Origin: Methylophilus sp. QUAN
GTDB taxonomy: Bacteria; Pseudomonadota; Gammaproteobacteria; Burkholderiales; Methylophilaceae
DNA: 64,000 nt
NCBI RefSeq assembly: GCF_015354445.1
Contig: NZ_JADKYT010000001.1
Span: 1,240,001 to 1,304,000 of the forward strand
Direction of reading: 5' to 3'
Shown piece after piece: positions 8,390-16,089 of this stretch. Within the stretch, counting starts at the first letter, position 1; the number at the start of each line of letters is the position of its first letter. A program made the position numbers and the translations under genes. The notes under the pieces are model-generated. The model did not search any database, was not told where the DNA came from, and saw only the letters and a list, made by a program, of their open reading frames with translations.

Positions 8390-9216
8390 TATTTCAATAT
8401 TGATGTCAATGGATAGTTTGATACCAGTAACTCAGTGACTGCCTTTGTTTCTTTGCTGGAGATGCTGTATTTTGTTTTGACCTCCCGGATCTCATAGCCT
8501 GCAAATAATGCTCTTATCTCTGGCACGTTGTTGATGCTTACCAGCCATTTGGCTTTTGTTGTTGCCAGCGTGTCTCGCAGGTTCATGAAGTCATCTTTAC
8601 TAAAAATGCCCTTGCCGTAGTCGTTTTCGCAATCCCAATAGGGCGGGTCAACATAAAAGAACACTTCATCGCCATCGTAGCGTTTAATCAACTGCTCATA
8701 GTTGAGGTTTTCAATGGTGACACGTGCCAGCCGTAAGTGTGTCTCGCTGAGTTCCTCTTCCAGCCTGGTGAAATTTAAGCGGGGTTTGGTTGAGTTTGAA
8801 ACGCCAAAGCTCTGCCCCACAACTTTTGCGCCAAAGGCATTGCGGACCAGGTAGTAGAAGCGGGCAGCGCGCTGGATATCGGTTAAAGTGTCATCAGCCA
8901 CTCGCTGCAGCCGGTCCCATTCATCACGGGCAATCAGCATCCATTTAAAATAGCGGACAAATTCCTCCAGGTGATTTTGTATCACGCGATAAAGCGTGAC
9001 CAGGTCACCATTGATATCGTTGATGACCTCGACGTGGCTTGGCTCTTTTCTAAACAATACCCAGGCAGCCCCGGCAAATACTTCGGCATAACATTTGTGT
9101 GGTGGAATCAGCGGGATAATGGTGCTGGTGAGCTTTGACTTGCCGCCCACCCAGCCGAGAGGAGATTTTCTAGTGTGTTTACTGAACATATTGAGTGCCT
9201 TATTAAAGGCGCTCAT
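8389..9216 (-). CDS. Phage D12-class DNA adenine (N6) methyltransferase
   Basis: The protein has the D12/Dam-type layout: AdoMet-binding LGWVGGKSKL near residues 20-29, EVFAGAAWVLF near 45-55, and catalytic DPPYW at about 190-194. It would transfer a methyl group from AdoMet to adenine N6, perhaps at GATC or a related site, and so could protect phage DNA from restriction. No partner nuclease is next to it, so it is an orphan enzyme. The start is uncertain: ATG at 9216 has no Shine-Dalgarno, whereas ATG at 9189 (MFSKHTRKSPLGW) has AAGG at good distance. It follows a Com-like gene by 19 bases, the arrangement of Mu com-mom, where Com controls translation of the modification gene. Confidence 0.88.
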   Translation of the reverse strand: MSAFNKALNMFSKHTRKSPLGWVGGKSKLTSTIIPLIPPHKCYAEVFAGAAWVLFRKEPSHVEVINDINGDLVTLYRVIQNHLEEFVRYFKWMLIARDEWDRLQRVADDTLTDIQRAARFYYLVRNAFGAKVVGQSFGVSNSTKPRLNFTRLEEELSETHLRLARVTIENLNYEQLIKRYDGDEVFFYVDPPYWDCENDYGKGIFSKDDFMNLRDTLATTKAKWLVSINNVPEIRALFAGYEIREVKTKYSISSKETKAVTELLVSNYPLTSILK

Positions 9217-9235
9217 GACGCTCGTGGGTGATTAA

Positions 9236-9379
9236 TTATTTTTGCGGTGCATTTTCGACCTGGTTGATTTCCCCGCAGCGGGGACACTTGATACTCAGGC
9301 TTATTGCCACACCTTCAGCTAATTTCTTGTTGCAATGAGTACAGCGAATATCGTGTTTTTTTTCCTTTGTGTTGGTCAT
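9236..9379 (-). CDS. com: Com-like zinc-finger translational regulator
   Basis: A 47-residue protein starts at the ATG at 9379 (MTNTKEKKHDIRCTHCNKKL) and has four cysteines as CTHC and CPRC (residues 13-16 and 32-35). The layout IRCTHCNK...IKCPRCGE is that of phage Mu Com, a zinc-binding protein that binds mRNA and allows translation of the DNA-modification gene mom (established for Mu). Here the next gene is an adenine methyltransferase with no ribosome site at its first ATG, which suits the same control. The leader upstream is highly structured. Confidence 0.85.
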   Translation of the reverse strand: MTNTKEKKHDIRCTHCNKKLAEGVAISLSIKCPRCGEINQVENAPQK

Positions 9380-9498
9380 ACGGCCATCCTATAATCGGCC
9401 CTGCCGCTAGTGGCGCAGGGTCTTCGGTTGATCCGTAGTACTGTTACGGTGAGACGGGTGATCTGGCGGTTGCCGCCGTCAGGTCACTCGCCCTGTTT
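9380..9498 (-). promoter_or_regulatory. Structured leader of the com-methyltransferase genes
   Basis: The 119 bases before com contain three stem-loops on the minus strand. A long one lies at 9456-9492 (outer GAGTGACC/ATCACCC, inner GGCGG-CAA-CCGCC). A CCCTGC/GCAGGG stem lies at 9399-9420. A short GGCC/GGCC stem at 9382-9400 has the AGGA ribosome site in its loop. It may be a processing or Com-binding region. No dyad-type late promoter is present, so transcription may come from the fibre operon. Confidence 0.5.
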
Positions 9499-9915
9499 TT
9501 AAGGGTTAAAACCTCCTAAAATTTCGTGAGGCCTTTCTGCAGATAGTAGTCCTGCTGTAACCAGAGAGTTCAAACCTTCTATTGTTCTTTGATCTGTAAG
9601 GTCTACAAAACTAGCTGCGAGCATTTTGTCGTACCAAAGTTTAACCTCTGAGTTACTCATGGTCGCTGAGACAACATTTAATTGTTCAACTTGTGTAAAT
9701 TTCTCAAGAAATTCTAGCGGGGTATAAACTCCTAAACCATTGGTTGGACTCTGTGGCACAGCAACTGGATGATTATTCTCATCAGGTTCAATAACACTTC
9801 CTGATGCTTGAAGGTTGATTAATTCATTGTGATAGTCATCTGATATCTCAACTCCACCATTATCATCATGTTGAAAGAGATAACGACCAAATTCTTGTTG
9901 AAAAAGTGCAAACAT
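9499..9915 (-). CDS. Tail fibre assembly protein-like (gpG position)
   Basis: The 138-residue protein begins with a Caudo_TAP-like part (VEISDDYHNELINLQASGS, then a DENNHPVAVP motif near residues 44-53). It ends with a separate helical domain (PLEFLEKFTQVEQLNV ... LVTAGLLSAERPHEIL) found in proteins encoded behind phage fibre genes. In P2 the gene after fibre gene H is G, the fibre assembly chaperone, and this gene has that position, 10 bases after the fibre gene. Function is inferred from position and the N-terminal part. Confidence 0.65.
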   Translation of the reverse strand: MFALFQQEFGRYLFQHDDNGGVEISDDYHNELINLQASGSVIEPDENNHPVAVPQSPTNGLGVYTPLEFLEKFTQVEQLNVVSATMSNSEVKLWYDKMLAASFVDLTDQRTIEGLNSLVTAGLLSAERPHEILGGFNP

Positions 9916-9925
9916 AAATATTCCC

Positions 9926-10984
9926 TTAATCTAATATTGCTCGATAGTGAACTACTGCACTTGCAACTGAGCAGTGGCCATTGAATCCAGATCCACTGGG
10001 AGTATCAAACCATGCAGAAATTGAAGTTGTTCCGGTTGATAGAGGGGTTAACTGCAGATTTCGTAAGTTACTAGCACCAAGTGGGAAGGTCACGATACTT
10101 GGTGCACCAGGTGTAGCAGAGGAAACAAATGTTCCATTAACCTCAATCCGACCACTTGGTAATCTTTGCCAACCATTATTTGCAAGCTGAGCGCCAAATA
10201 ATTGCGGCATATATTTCAACGCACCGGGGCAGTTCTCAAGTGTCCAACCTATTGAAATTCTTCTAAATGTTAGGAAGTCAATGTTTGCGCTTACAACAGA
10301 GCCATTACTATTATCAGGGCGAATAATTACATCGGAACCTGCTGCAGAAATTGTTACCCCAAATCCATTTGGATTAAAGTAACAAAGAGCGCCGTTAGGA
10401 ATGCCTGAAGCTGGCGGTAGAGTTAAGGTGATACCTGCTGCTGTTGTTGTAAATATATAGCCAACGGCATCCGCTGTTAATGATAAGTTTCCTGATGCAA
10501 TTACTTGACCTCTTAGGTTTCCAAGCGCTCTTTGAACAAATTCAGTTGTTGCTATTTCAGTATCGGATGCGAACTGAGGTGGTGTTGGGGCTTTGGGTGT
10601 TCCCGTAAATATTGGTGAATTCTTCGGAGCCTTAGCATCTAATAAAGACAGAATTGTTGCAGAAAAATTGGGATCATCGCCCAAAGCTGCAGCAAGTTCG
10701 TTCAGTGTGTCGAGTGCAGCCGGAGAGGAGTCAACCAGCTCAGAAATTGCATTGCCAATGCGTGAATCAATCGCAGTTAATAGTTGCGTGGTCTCGTTGT
10801 CTACAACGGTTACACTTTCTGCAGTGCACACCTCTGACAGCATTAACCGTAACCAGTTTGTACGCGCCGCCAGTTGCTTGCCTGGTAGATTATCCAGGCC
10901 GTCTTCGCCGCCTTCGACCACATCATCAGTTTCAAATCTGTAAACCTCTGTAGACCAGTTATTACTTTCTGTCACGCCAGCCAT
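9926..10984 (-). CDS. Phage tail fibre protein (gpH position)
   Basis: The 352-residue protein starts with a P2 gpH-like virion-binding segment (TDDVVEGGEDGLDNLPGKQL, then a LDTLNELAAALGDDPNF motif near residues 88-104). It has a phage fibre repeat (TPPQFASDTEIATTEFVQRA) near 134-153 and a C-terminal gp53-like domain (GAQLANNGWQRLPSGRIEVN ... AVVHYRAILD) that would recognise the host. It is much shorter than P2 gpH, so the fibre should be short. The gene looks more A+T-rich than its neighbours, as is common for swapped host-range genes. It follows I by nine bases. Confidence 0.88.
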   Translation of the reverse strand: MAGVTESNNWSTEVYRFETDDVVEGGEDGLDNLPGKQLAARTNWLRLMLSEVCTAESVTVVDNETTQLLTAIDSRIGNAISELVDSSPAALDTLNELAAALGDDPNFSATILSLLDAKAPKNSPIFTGTPKAPTPPQFASDTEIATTEFVQRALGNLRGQVIASGNLSLTADAVGYIFTTTAAGITLTLPPASGIPNGALCYFNPNGFGVTISAAGSDVIIRPDNSNGSVVSANIDFLTFRRISIGWTLENCPGALKYMPQLFGAQLANNGWQRLPSGRIEVNGTFVSSATPGAPSIVTFPLGASNLRNLQLTPLSTGTTSISAWFDTPSGSGFNGHCSVASAVVHYRAILD

Positions 10985-10993
10985 AGTTTTTCC

Positions 10994-11566
10994 TTAGCTA
11001 ATAGTTGTGTTGACTACGCCCCGGGTATAGGTACCGTTGCGTTTAAATTTTCCGTTGTGTCGGAGTGATGCCTGGCTAAAATCAATGGCGGTTAACCAGA
11101 TAGCCTTGCGCTTTACGCTCTCTAAAGTGCGCTTCATCAAATAGGCCTGGTCAATGGTGACCGGCCGCTTGAGTGTCACCCTGAAATATGGCCAGCCAGC
11201 CAGCCCCATGCGTTTATGCATGCCGTTGCGTTTGATACTGCCATCGTGTCTGTTGGCATGCAGGCGTTCAATAATCTCAGCATCCGGTTGCCCAAGCGCT
11301 GCCAGTGCTGCCAGTACGCCTCCCGGGGTGCCTTTGTGGCGGTGAATTTCACGCGCAGCTTTAATGGCGCTGCGCTTGCGGCCTTCTGACCAAGTGTTGT
11401 CCCATTCGTCTACGCTCAATGCCCAAGCCAGGTATGGCAACAGGTTTACTGGGCATGTATCCGCGTTCCAGATACTTAACAGGGTAGGGGTGTTGCTAAA
11501 GTCGTAAGCGACATTAGCCAGCGCCTTTTCAAGCGGTGTGCTTGAGTTTGGCAGCTGGTTACTCAT
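10994..11566 (-). CDS. I: P2 gpI-like baseplate/tail protein
   Basis: The start MSNQLPNSSTPLEKALANVA is at 11566, where ATG overlaps the TGA of J (ATGA); the reading frame is open further upstream but only inside J. The 190-residue product matches gpI in its core (LLPYLAWALSVDEWD near residues 48-62, then KGTPGGVLAALAALG). It belongs to the baseplate wedge and connects to the tail fibres. It lies in the order W-J-I-fibre as in P2. Confidence 0.92.
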   Translation of the reverse strand: MSNQLPNSSTPLEKALANVAYDFSNTPTLLSIWNADTCPVNLLPYLAWALSVDEWDNTWSEGRKRSAIKAAREIHRHKGTPGGVLAALAALGQPDAEIIERLHANRHDGSIKRNGMHKRMGLAGWPYFRVTLKRPVTIDQAYLMKRTLESVKRKAIWLTAIDFSQASLRHNGKFKRNGTYTRGVVNTTIS

Positions 11567-12468
11567 GCCTCTACCCCTGCAACACTCACGGTGATGCCTG
11601 TGCAAAATGGGGCTTGCGTGTCATCGCAATAGATATTTGCCGCTGGCTCAAGGATGCTGATGCGTTTAATGGTGCTGGCGTATGACACACCCTTGATGGC
11701 GCTTTCATCGATATCGCCGCCAATGCGGTGCATGGAGTTAGCAAATAAGGCCAACTTACTTTCAGCATTGTTGATCGCCAGCTCGGCTGCGGCACCCGGA
11801 TATAACACCAGCTCGACGTTCAGCTGGTAAGGCACAATGGTGGCCGAGTGGACATTCACCTCATCACAAAGCGGCCGGATCATTTTGTCATTGAGCGCTT
11901 CTGCAACCGTGTCAATGAGTTCTGCGCTTGCTGACCCGTCACCGGTGCGCGAAATGATGTATACATCTACTTGGCCAGCTGCCACGGTGCTCGATGGTTT
12001 GGCATCTTTCACCTGACCACTGGCACTGAGTGCGTGATAAATATAGGCGCCATCTGGACCCGCAGTGCTGTAACCCTCTGGTTGCAGGCTCAGGCGGTAA
12101 CGATATTCGTCGTTTGTCTCATAAATATCCTCCGTGGGCGGGATTGCGTCAGGATCACCAGCCGTGACCAGTAGGCGCTGCTCACCGTTGTAGTAGGTAA
12201 TGCCGATATGGTCCAGATTGTTACCTGTAGCCGTTGCCAGCAATAATTCGCGCACCTCCTGGTTGTAGCGGTTGCGCAGTAGCATTTCCTGATAGGCGCC
12301 GTCTTGCAGGATTTTTACCGATGGCTCACTCTCCAGCTCGATCACGGCCGCAAGCTCTGGATAGTCAGCAATGAAGCGCGCTTTTTTCTCAGCCAGGATG
12401 GCTTCAAAGTCTACCGTCTCAATAATTGAGGGGGTGGGCAACAAATTAAAATCGACAGCGTTTGCCAT
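11563..12468 (-). CDS. J: P2 gpJ-like baseplate wedge protein
   Basis: The 301-residue protein has the gpJ length and layout. The N-terminal FEAILAEKKARFIADYPELA, the GNNLDHIGITYYNGEQRL segment and the central YRYRLSLQPEGYSTAGPDGA are typical of the Baseplate_J family. It forms part of the baseplate wedge that triggers sheath contraction. It starts three bases after W ends and overlaps I by ATGA. Confidence 0.94.
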   Translation of the reverse strand: MANAVDFNLLPTPSIIETVDFEAILAEKKARFIADYPELAAVIELESEPSVKILQDGAYQEMLLRNRYNQEVRELLLATATGNNLDHIGITYYNGEQRLLVTAGDPDAIPPTEDIYETNDEYRYRLSLQPEGYSTAGPDGAYIYHALSASGQVKDAKPSSTVAAGQVDVYIISRTGDGSASAELIDTVAEALNDKMIRPLCDEVNVHSATIVPYQLNVELVLYPGAAAELAINNAESKLALFANSMHRIGGDIDESAIKGVSYASTIKRISILEPAANIYCDDTQAPFCTGITVSVAGVEA

Positions 12469-12471
12469 AGG

Positions 12472-12825
12472 TTAGACCTTGAGTGATAGCGGCAGGTTAT
12501 AGAGCACCTTGCCAGATTGATCGACACGCATGCTGTCAATTTCAATGATTGACTCGCCGCTTAAATCAAAGGCGTGATTGACCTGTGTGATCACGATACG
12601 TGGCTCCCATCGTGTAAGGGCCAGCACAGCGCCAGCCATCATACGCAGGCGGGTGACTTCATTGTTTGGGTGGTCAACCAGGTCAGGGATGATTGAGCCA
12701 TAACTCCGGCGCTTGGTGCGGGTGCCAATGCGGGTGCCAATGATATCGCCGCAGGACTGATGGATATGCTCTGCATCAGTGATGCGCTTACCAGTGAGGC
12801 GGTTCATGCCGGTGTAGGTGGTCAT
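12472..12825 (-). CDS. W: P2 gpW-like baseplate protein
   Basis: The 117-residue protein matches P2 gpW, a gp25-type wedge component with lysozyme-like family name but structural role. MNRLTGKRITDAEHIHQSCG and the TRTKRRSYGSIIPDLVD segment are diagnostic. It overlaps the end of V by four bases (ATGA-type coupling). Confidence 0.94.
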   Translation of the reverse strand: MTTYTGMNRLTGKRITDAEHIHQSCGDIIGTRIGTRTKRRSYGSIIPDLVDHPNNEVTRLRMMAGAVLALTRWEPRIVITQVNHAFDLSGESIIEIDSMRVDQSGKVLYNLPLSLKV

Positions 12826-13421
12826 AATGGACCTCCGGTGCCTGGGTGCGCGTGGGTGTGTAGCACAATGCCGTTACTGGAGAGTACGCCACCTGCGTGG
12901 ATCAGGTTGCCGGTGATGGTGATGCTGTAGTCAGACAGTCCTGCATAACCGGTCATGCCGTTTTTATATGTGAGCATGCCTTCAACCTCAACAGCACCAG
13001 TGTTTTTCACCAGAGGGGTATCGAAGGTGATTTTTTCGCTAGCCTGAACTAGCAAGGTTTTAATGCCGCTAATCACCATGGCGCCTGTGGCGTGGTTGTA
13101 CATCATGGCTGCGCCATCAGGATATTGGCGCATATGCACATTAGGGTTTGCGCTTGGTGCGTCAAACTCATCGCAGTACATGCTGGGCATGACAATGCCG
13201 TTTTCAATCACGCCGCTGGGTGACAGGATCATGACTTGCTCGCCAACACTTGGAGGATCCCACTCTTTTGTTGTCCCAGCGCGCCCAGCACGCCAGCGTA
13301 ACCAATTTGTGAGCAGGTTGCCGGTTTTGACACGCACACGCCTGGCCGCATAGTCGATTTGTTCAATCGACCCGAAGCGGATCAGGTTTTCTACCATGCG
13401 GGAGAGTTCGGCAACATTCAT
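12822..13421 (-). CDS. V: P2 gpV-like baseplate spike protein
   Basis: The chosen start MNVAELSRMVENLIRFGSIE at 13421 gives 199 residues, aligned with the P2 gpV start; an in-frame extension to 13502 lies inside gene S. The N-terminal OB-type part (WRAGRAGTTKEWDPPSVGEQ) is followed by beta-helix and the tip motif HTHAHPG near the C-terminus, whose histidines bind iron at the needle point in P2 (established for P2). A -10-like TATACT at 13434-13429 and a dyad half-site lie just upstream. There is no good Shine-Dalgarno. Confidence 0.92.
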   Translation of the reverse strand: MNVAELSRMVENLIRFGSIEQIDYAARRVRVKTGNLLTNWLRWRAGRAGTTKEWDPPSVGEQVMILSPSGVIENGIVMPSMYCDEFDAPSANPNVHMRQYPDGAAMMYNHATGAMVISGIKTLLVQASEKITFDTPLVKNTGAVEVEGMLTYKNGMTGYAGLSDYSITITGNLIHAGGVLSSNGIVLHTHAHPGTGGPL

Positions 13422-13428
13422 GCGCCTG

Positions 13429-13472
13429 AGTATAGTCAAAAGCTTTTTAGCTTTGTTTTTGGCTGGTTGTAT
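13429..13472 (-). promoter_or_regulatory. Putative late promoter PV (half-site plus -10)
   Basis: A single ATACAAC half-site (minus strand, 13472-13466) and TATACT at 13434-13429 have nearly the spacing of the full dyad promoters (46 bp from the implied dyad centre to the -10 centre, against 47). The other half is degenerate, but the -10 is the best of the set. The predicted start (about 13422) falls at the V ATG. Confidence 0.55.
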
Positions 13473-13473
13473 T

Positions 13474-13920
13474 TCAACTATCGGCGATATGCTTGATGAC
13501 AATATCGCGGATCATTTCTATGTTGTCGGCATTAAAGCCCAATGTTTTACGTTCTGGATATTTTGCCGTGAGGTCGCGGTCTCTAAACACTTTGTCGCGC
13601 AGGCCGTAATAGTGAACCTTCATGATTTTTTGCACCTGGTCTTTAAAGGCGACGGTCGCTTTATCGGGGGTGGCCTCAGTTTTTAACCACTTGGCCAGCC
13701 GCACCTTGCTGAACATGGTGCGACGGATACGGCCCTGTTTCGCGCGTAGTTTGCGTGGCTCAAAACGGGTGCCATCCGGGTTGAGCTGTGCCGATATCTG
13801 CTTTTGGTTGGCAGCGCGCAGCTGCTTGGCAACTTCACGCGCCAGTTTACGGCGCTGTGATGATTCCAGGCTTTGAATGATGGCAGAGAATTGTGCCTCT
13901 AATTTGCTGAAGTCGTTCAC
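13474..13920 (-). CDS. S: P2 gpS-like tail completion protein
   Basis: The 148-residue protein fits P2 gpS. LESSQRRKLAREVAKQLRAA near residues 18-37 and KLRAKQGRIRRTMFSKVRLA are hallmark segments. It is basic, is required for completing the tail, and overlaps R by four bases. Its 3' end carries the dyad half-site of the V promoter. Confidence 0.93.
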   Translation of the reverse strand: MNDFSKLEAQFSAIIQSLESSQRRKLAREVAKQLRAANQKQISAQLNPDGTRFEPRKLRAKQGRIRRTMFSKVRLAKWLKTEATPDKATVAFKDQVQKIMKVHYYGLRDKVFRDRDLTAKYPERKTLGFNADNIEMIRDIVIKHIADS

Positions 13921-14375
13921 GGGGTGACTAGTTCATTATTTGCCCGCAGCTCCCATGGGCTTGGCCCTGTGAGGTCTGACAACTCAGGCTCTGGCACGTG
14001 TTCCATATCGAAATTGTCGCCGTTTTTGACTATTTTAACGGCCTCTGAGAGTGGCATTTTTATACTGATGTCATAGGTTTTATTGTTAATGGGCTCGCAC
14101 TCAAAAATAATGCGGTTCTCTGATTTATCAGGGTTCTGCATGAGGTCCGGCTGGTTGGTGGCAACCCAACGCAACAGCGGCAATACAATCGTGTCCGGGT
14201 GGCCCTCATAATCAATGACCAGAATATTCAGCTCGTAGCGGTATTCAAAACTCAGGCTGCTCAGCCGGGCAACAATGTTGCCATTTTCAATAAACACCTT
14301 GAGCTTGTCTGGGTGTTTTTTAAACTGTGCAACATTCTCTGTCAGTTGCTCGCGTAGAGAGGTAGCTTTATCCAT
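13917..14375 (-). CDS. R: P2 gpR-like tail completion protein
   Basis: The 152-residue protein begins MDKATSLREQLTENVAQFKK and contains YRYELNILVIDYEGHPDTIV and LPLLRWVATNQPDLM, the gpR pattern. It acts with S in completing the head-proximal end of the tail. It lies between the lysis genes and S as in P2. Confidence 0.92.
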   Translation of the reverse strand: MDKATSLREQLTENVAQFKKHPDKLKVFIENGNIVARLSSLSFEYRYELNILVIDYEGHPDTIVLPLLRWVATNQPDLMQNPDKSENRIIFECEPINNKTYDISIKMPLSEAVKIVKNGDNFDMEHVPEPELSDLTGPSPWELRANNELVTP

Positions 14376-14383
14376 AGTGGCCT

Positions 14384-14965
14384 TTACCAGCGGTATTCGG
14401 CACCCACGCCGATAAAGTAGTCTTGTTGGCCGGAGCCGGTGATTGGTTGATCAATAGAAGCGATGGCACCGACATGCAAATTTTTTATTTGCAGCATATC
14501 CTGCCGCAGCTGCAGCCGGGCGACCTGCTGACCATTTTTTAACCCAGCATACAGGCCTATGCCGCCGCGTGTATCCGTGGCAATCCATGGAAGTGGCTCA
14601 GTGGTGACGTAGGTGGTACTTTCACCCGTATCGGCATCAATCACCGTGGTGACGGTTTTGGGGTGATCGTCTTTTGAATCGATGCGGGTGCCTGCTATGA
14701 CCTGTTTACTGTCATCTTTGACCACCGTGGCAGGCAGTTTTAACTGTTGCTTGGTGGTAGCCCCGCCAGAATACACTTTGACCGGGCTGGTTAATGCCAG
14801 GTCAATCAATGGCGTATTGATCAGCACCGGTGCCGGGGTGGCCTCAACGGTTTCGCCCTCACTTTGCGGGACAGGGTGACGGCCAAAAACCAGCCAGACC
14901 ACAGCCGCTATGCACAGCAATACAATGATCTCAAGCGAGATTCTCTTTAGCATTTGCATATTCAT
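14384..14965 (-). CDS. Membrane-anchored phage protein of unknown function in the spanin position
   Basis: The chosen start is ATG 14965, inside the end of the endolysin gene (M at 14953 is also possible). The product has one strong N-terminal membrane helix (ISLEIIVLLCIAAVVWLVFG) and then a mainly beta-type domain ending YFIGVGAEYRW. P2 has lysB/lysC (Rz/Rz1-like spanins) here, but no spanin coiled coil is visible. The C-terminal Trp and the last strands recall outer-membrane or periplasmic beta proteins. It may replace the spanin, but I do not recognise the family. Confidence 0.6.
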   Translation of the reverse strand: MNMQMLKRISLEIIVLLCIAAVVWLVFGRHPVPQSEGETVEATPAPVLINTPLIDLALTSPVKVYSGGATTKQQLKLPATVVKDDSKQVIAGTRIDSKDDHPKTVTTVIDADTGESTTYVTTEPLPWIATDTRGGIGLYAGLKNGQQVARLQLRQDMLQIKNLHVGAIASIDQPITGSGQQDYFIGVGAEYRW

Positions 14966-15710
14966 AGGCCAGCTTTTGATCATAGAAGTTTTCTTTATAG
15001 GCGGGGCCGTTGTAGATTTTGGCGAACTCTGCCCATTTTTTTGATTTAAGGGCAGCATGTAGCTTGGTGTCAGCCTCTATAAAGCGGATAAAGGCATTTA
15101 GCTGCTTACCTTCACACACTTTCATGGACTCTACAAACTCAAAAACAGACTCGAACCCTGCCTGTCCCCAGTTAAAGCCCATGATCTGATAGGCGCCCCA
15201 TGAACAGGACTCCATGGCGCAGCTAACATCAATCTGGCTGGCTAAGCCTAAACGCGTGTATTCACTGGCGCCGCCAATATAACCACCCCTAGCTTTATTG
15301 ATGATGGCTGGATAGCTTTTCATCAGGGAGACAGCATCCTTGCCAATGCGGTCAAGCTGCTTATACATGATGTGACGCTCATACAGAATCTTGGGGCGTC
15401 CATCTTTTAAAAAGCCGGTGCCGGTGCTCTCAACCTTATGCACGGCAATGATGCTGGCGGCATCGACTTTAAGTTGTGCGGCCGCATTGTTGATGTCGTC
15501 CATGTTGAGCAGCTTGATGATCTCTTTTTTGTCTCCCTTGATAGCGATCATCGTTTTGGGGCCAGCAATACCATCTGCAATCAGGTTGTGCTGCTTTTGT
15601 ACTTTGATAACCGCCTGATAGGTCTTTTCATCAAAATGGCCAGTCATGGGCACGCCTAGCAGTTTTTGCAGGCCGCTGACCTCGTAGCCGATGGATCCGT
15701 TTTTAAGCAT
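14931..15710 (-). CDS. Endolysin: peptidoglycan-binding domain plus N-acetylmuramidase
   Basis: An N-terminal PG_binding_1 domain (GYEVSGLQKLLGVPMTG ... GIAGPKTMIAI, about residues 5-55) is followed by a DUF3380-type muramidase domain (VDAASIIAVHKVESTGTGFL, with the Glu of HKVES as probable catalytic acid, then KILYERHIMY). The enzyme would cut the glycan backbone at the end of infection. No signal peptide is present, so it needs the holin. The start at 15710 is favoured because GGGGG precedes it; an ATG at 15722 is in frame. The gene overlaps the membrane protein genes on both sides. Confidence 0.9.
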   Translation of the reverse strand: MLKNGSIGYEVSGLQKLLGVPMTGHFDEKTYQAVIKVQKQHNLIADGIAGPKTMIAIKGDKKEIIKLLNMDDINNAAAQLKVDAASIIAVHKVESTGTGFLKDGRPKILYERHIMYKQLDRIGKDAVSLMKSYPAIINKARGGYIGGASEYTRLGLASQIDVSCAMESCSWGAYQIMGFNWGQAGFESVFEFVESMKVCEGKQLNAFIRFIEADTKLHAALKSKKWAEFAKIYNGPAYKENFYDQKLAYEYANAKENLA

Positions 15711-16089
15711 GTTTACCCCCATCGTCTGTTTTGCGTCTTTGTGGAATATTCATGGCAGGGATTTTTTTAACTGGCTTGGTGAATCGCGCATATTTTTCGC
15801 GGTACCAATGCACAAACCTGAGAGCCTGGTATCGAGTAATAAACAGGTCTACCACATTGCCTCGGCTATTGATGAGTGCAGCAGCCAGCAGCGTTTTAAA
15901 AATCAGGCTGCTAACTGGGTAGTCACCCCCTGAAAACAGTACGGTGACGATATCGTAACCAGCGGCAATAATGAGGAGATATGCCAGCGCTGACATGACC
16001 GGCTTATAACTGGCGCCTGGTGGCTTTTGATAACAGACTGTGCGCAGCAATATGACCAGGCTGACAACAATATGCAAAAAGTTAAGCAT
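15703..16089 (-). CDS. Putative phage holin/antiholin, 128 aa
   Basis: Three hydrophobic segments lie near residues 4-17, 31-53 and 60-72, followed by a basic hydrophilic tail (RREKYARFTKPVKK-like). This resembles the 3TM putative phage holins of P2-family phages that precede the endolysin. The start directly abuts the end of the upstream membrane protein gene, and the 3' end overlaps the endolysin start, so a lysis role is likely. Confidence 0.7.
   Translation of the reverse strand: MLNFLHIVVSLVILLRTVCYQKPPGASYKPVMSALAYLLIIAAGYDIVTVLFSGGDYPVSSLIFKTLLAAALINSRGNVVDLFITRYQALRFVHWYREKYARFTKPVKKIPAMNIPQRRKTDDGGKHA

Noticed and set aside
11567-11605. 13-codon N-terminal extension of I
   Set aside because: It lies fully inside J and removes the ATGA coupling, and the extra residues (MHRHHRECCRGRG) do not fit the family.
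13422-13502. 27-codon N-terminal extension of V
   Set aside because: It lies in S and in the predicted promoter, and the family starts at MNVAEL.
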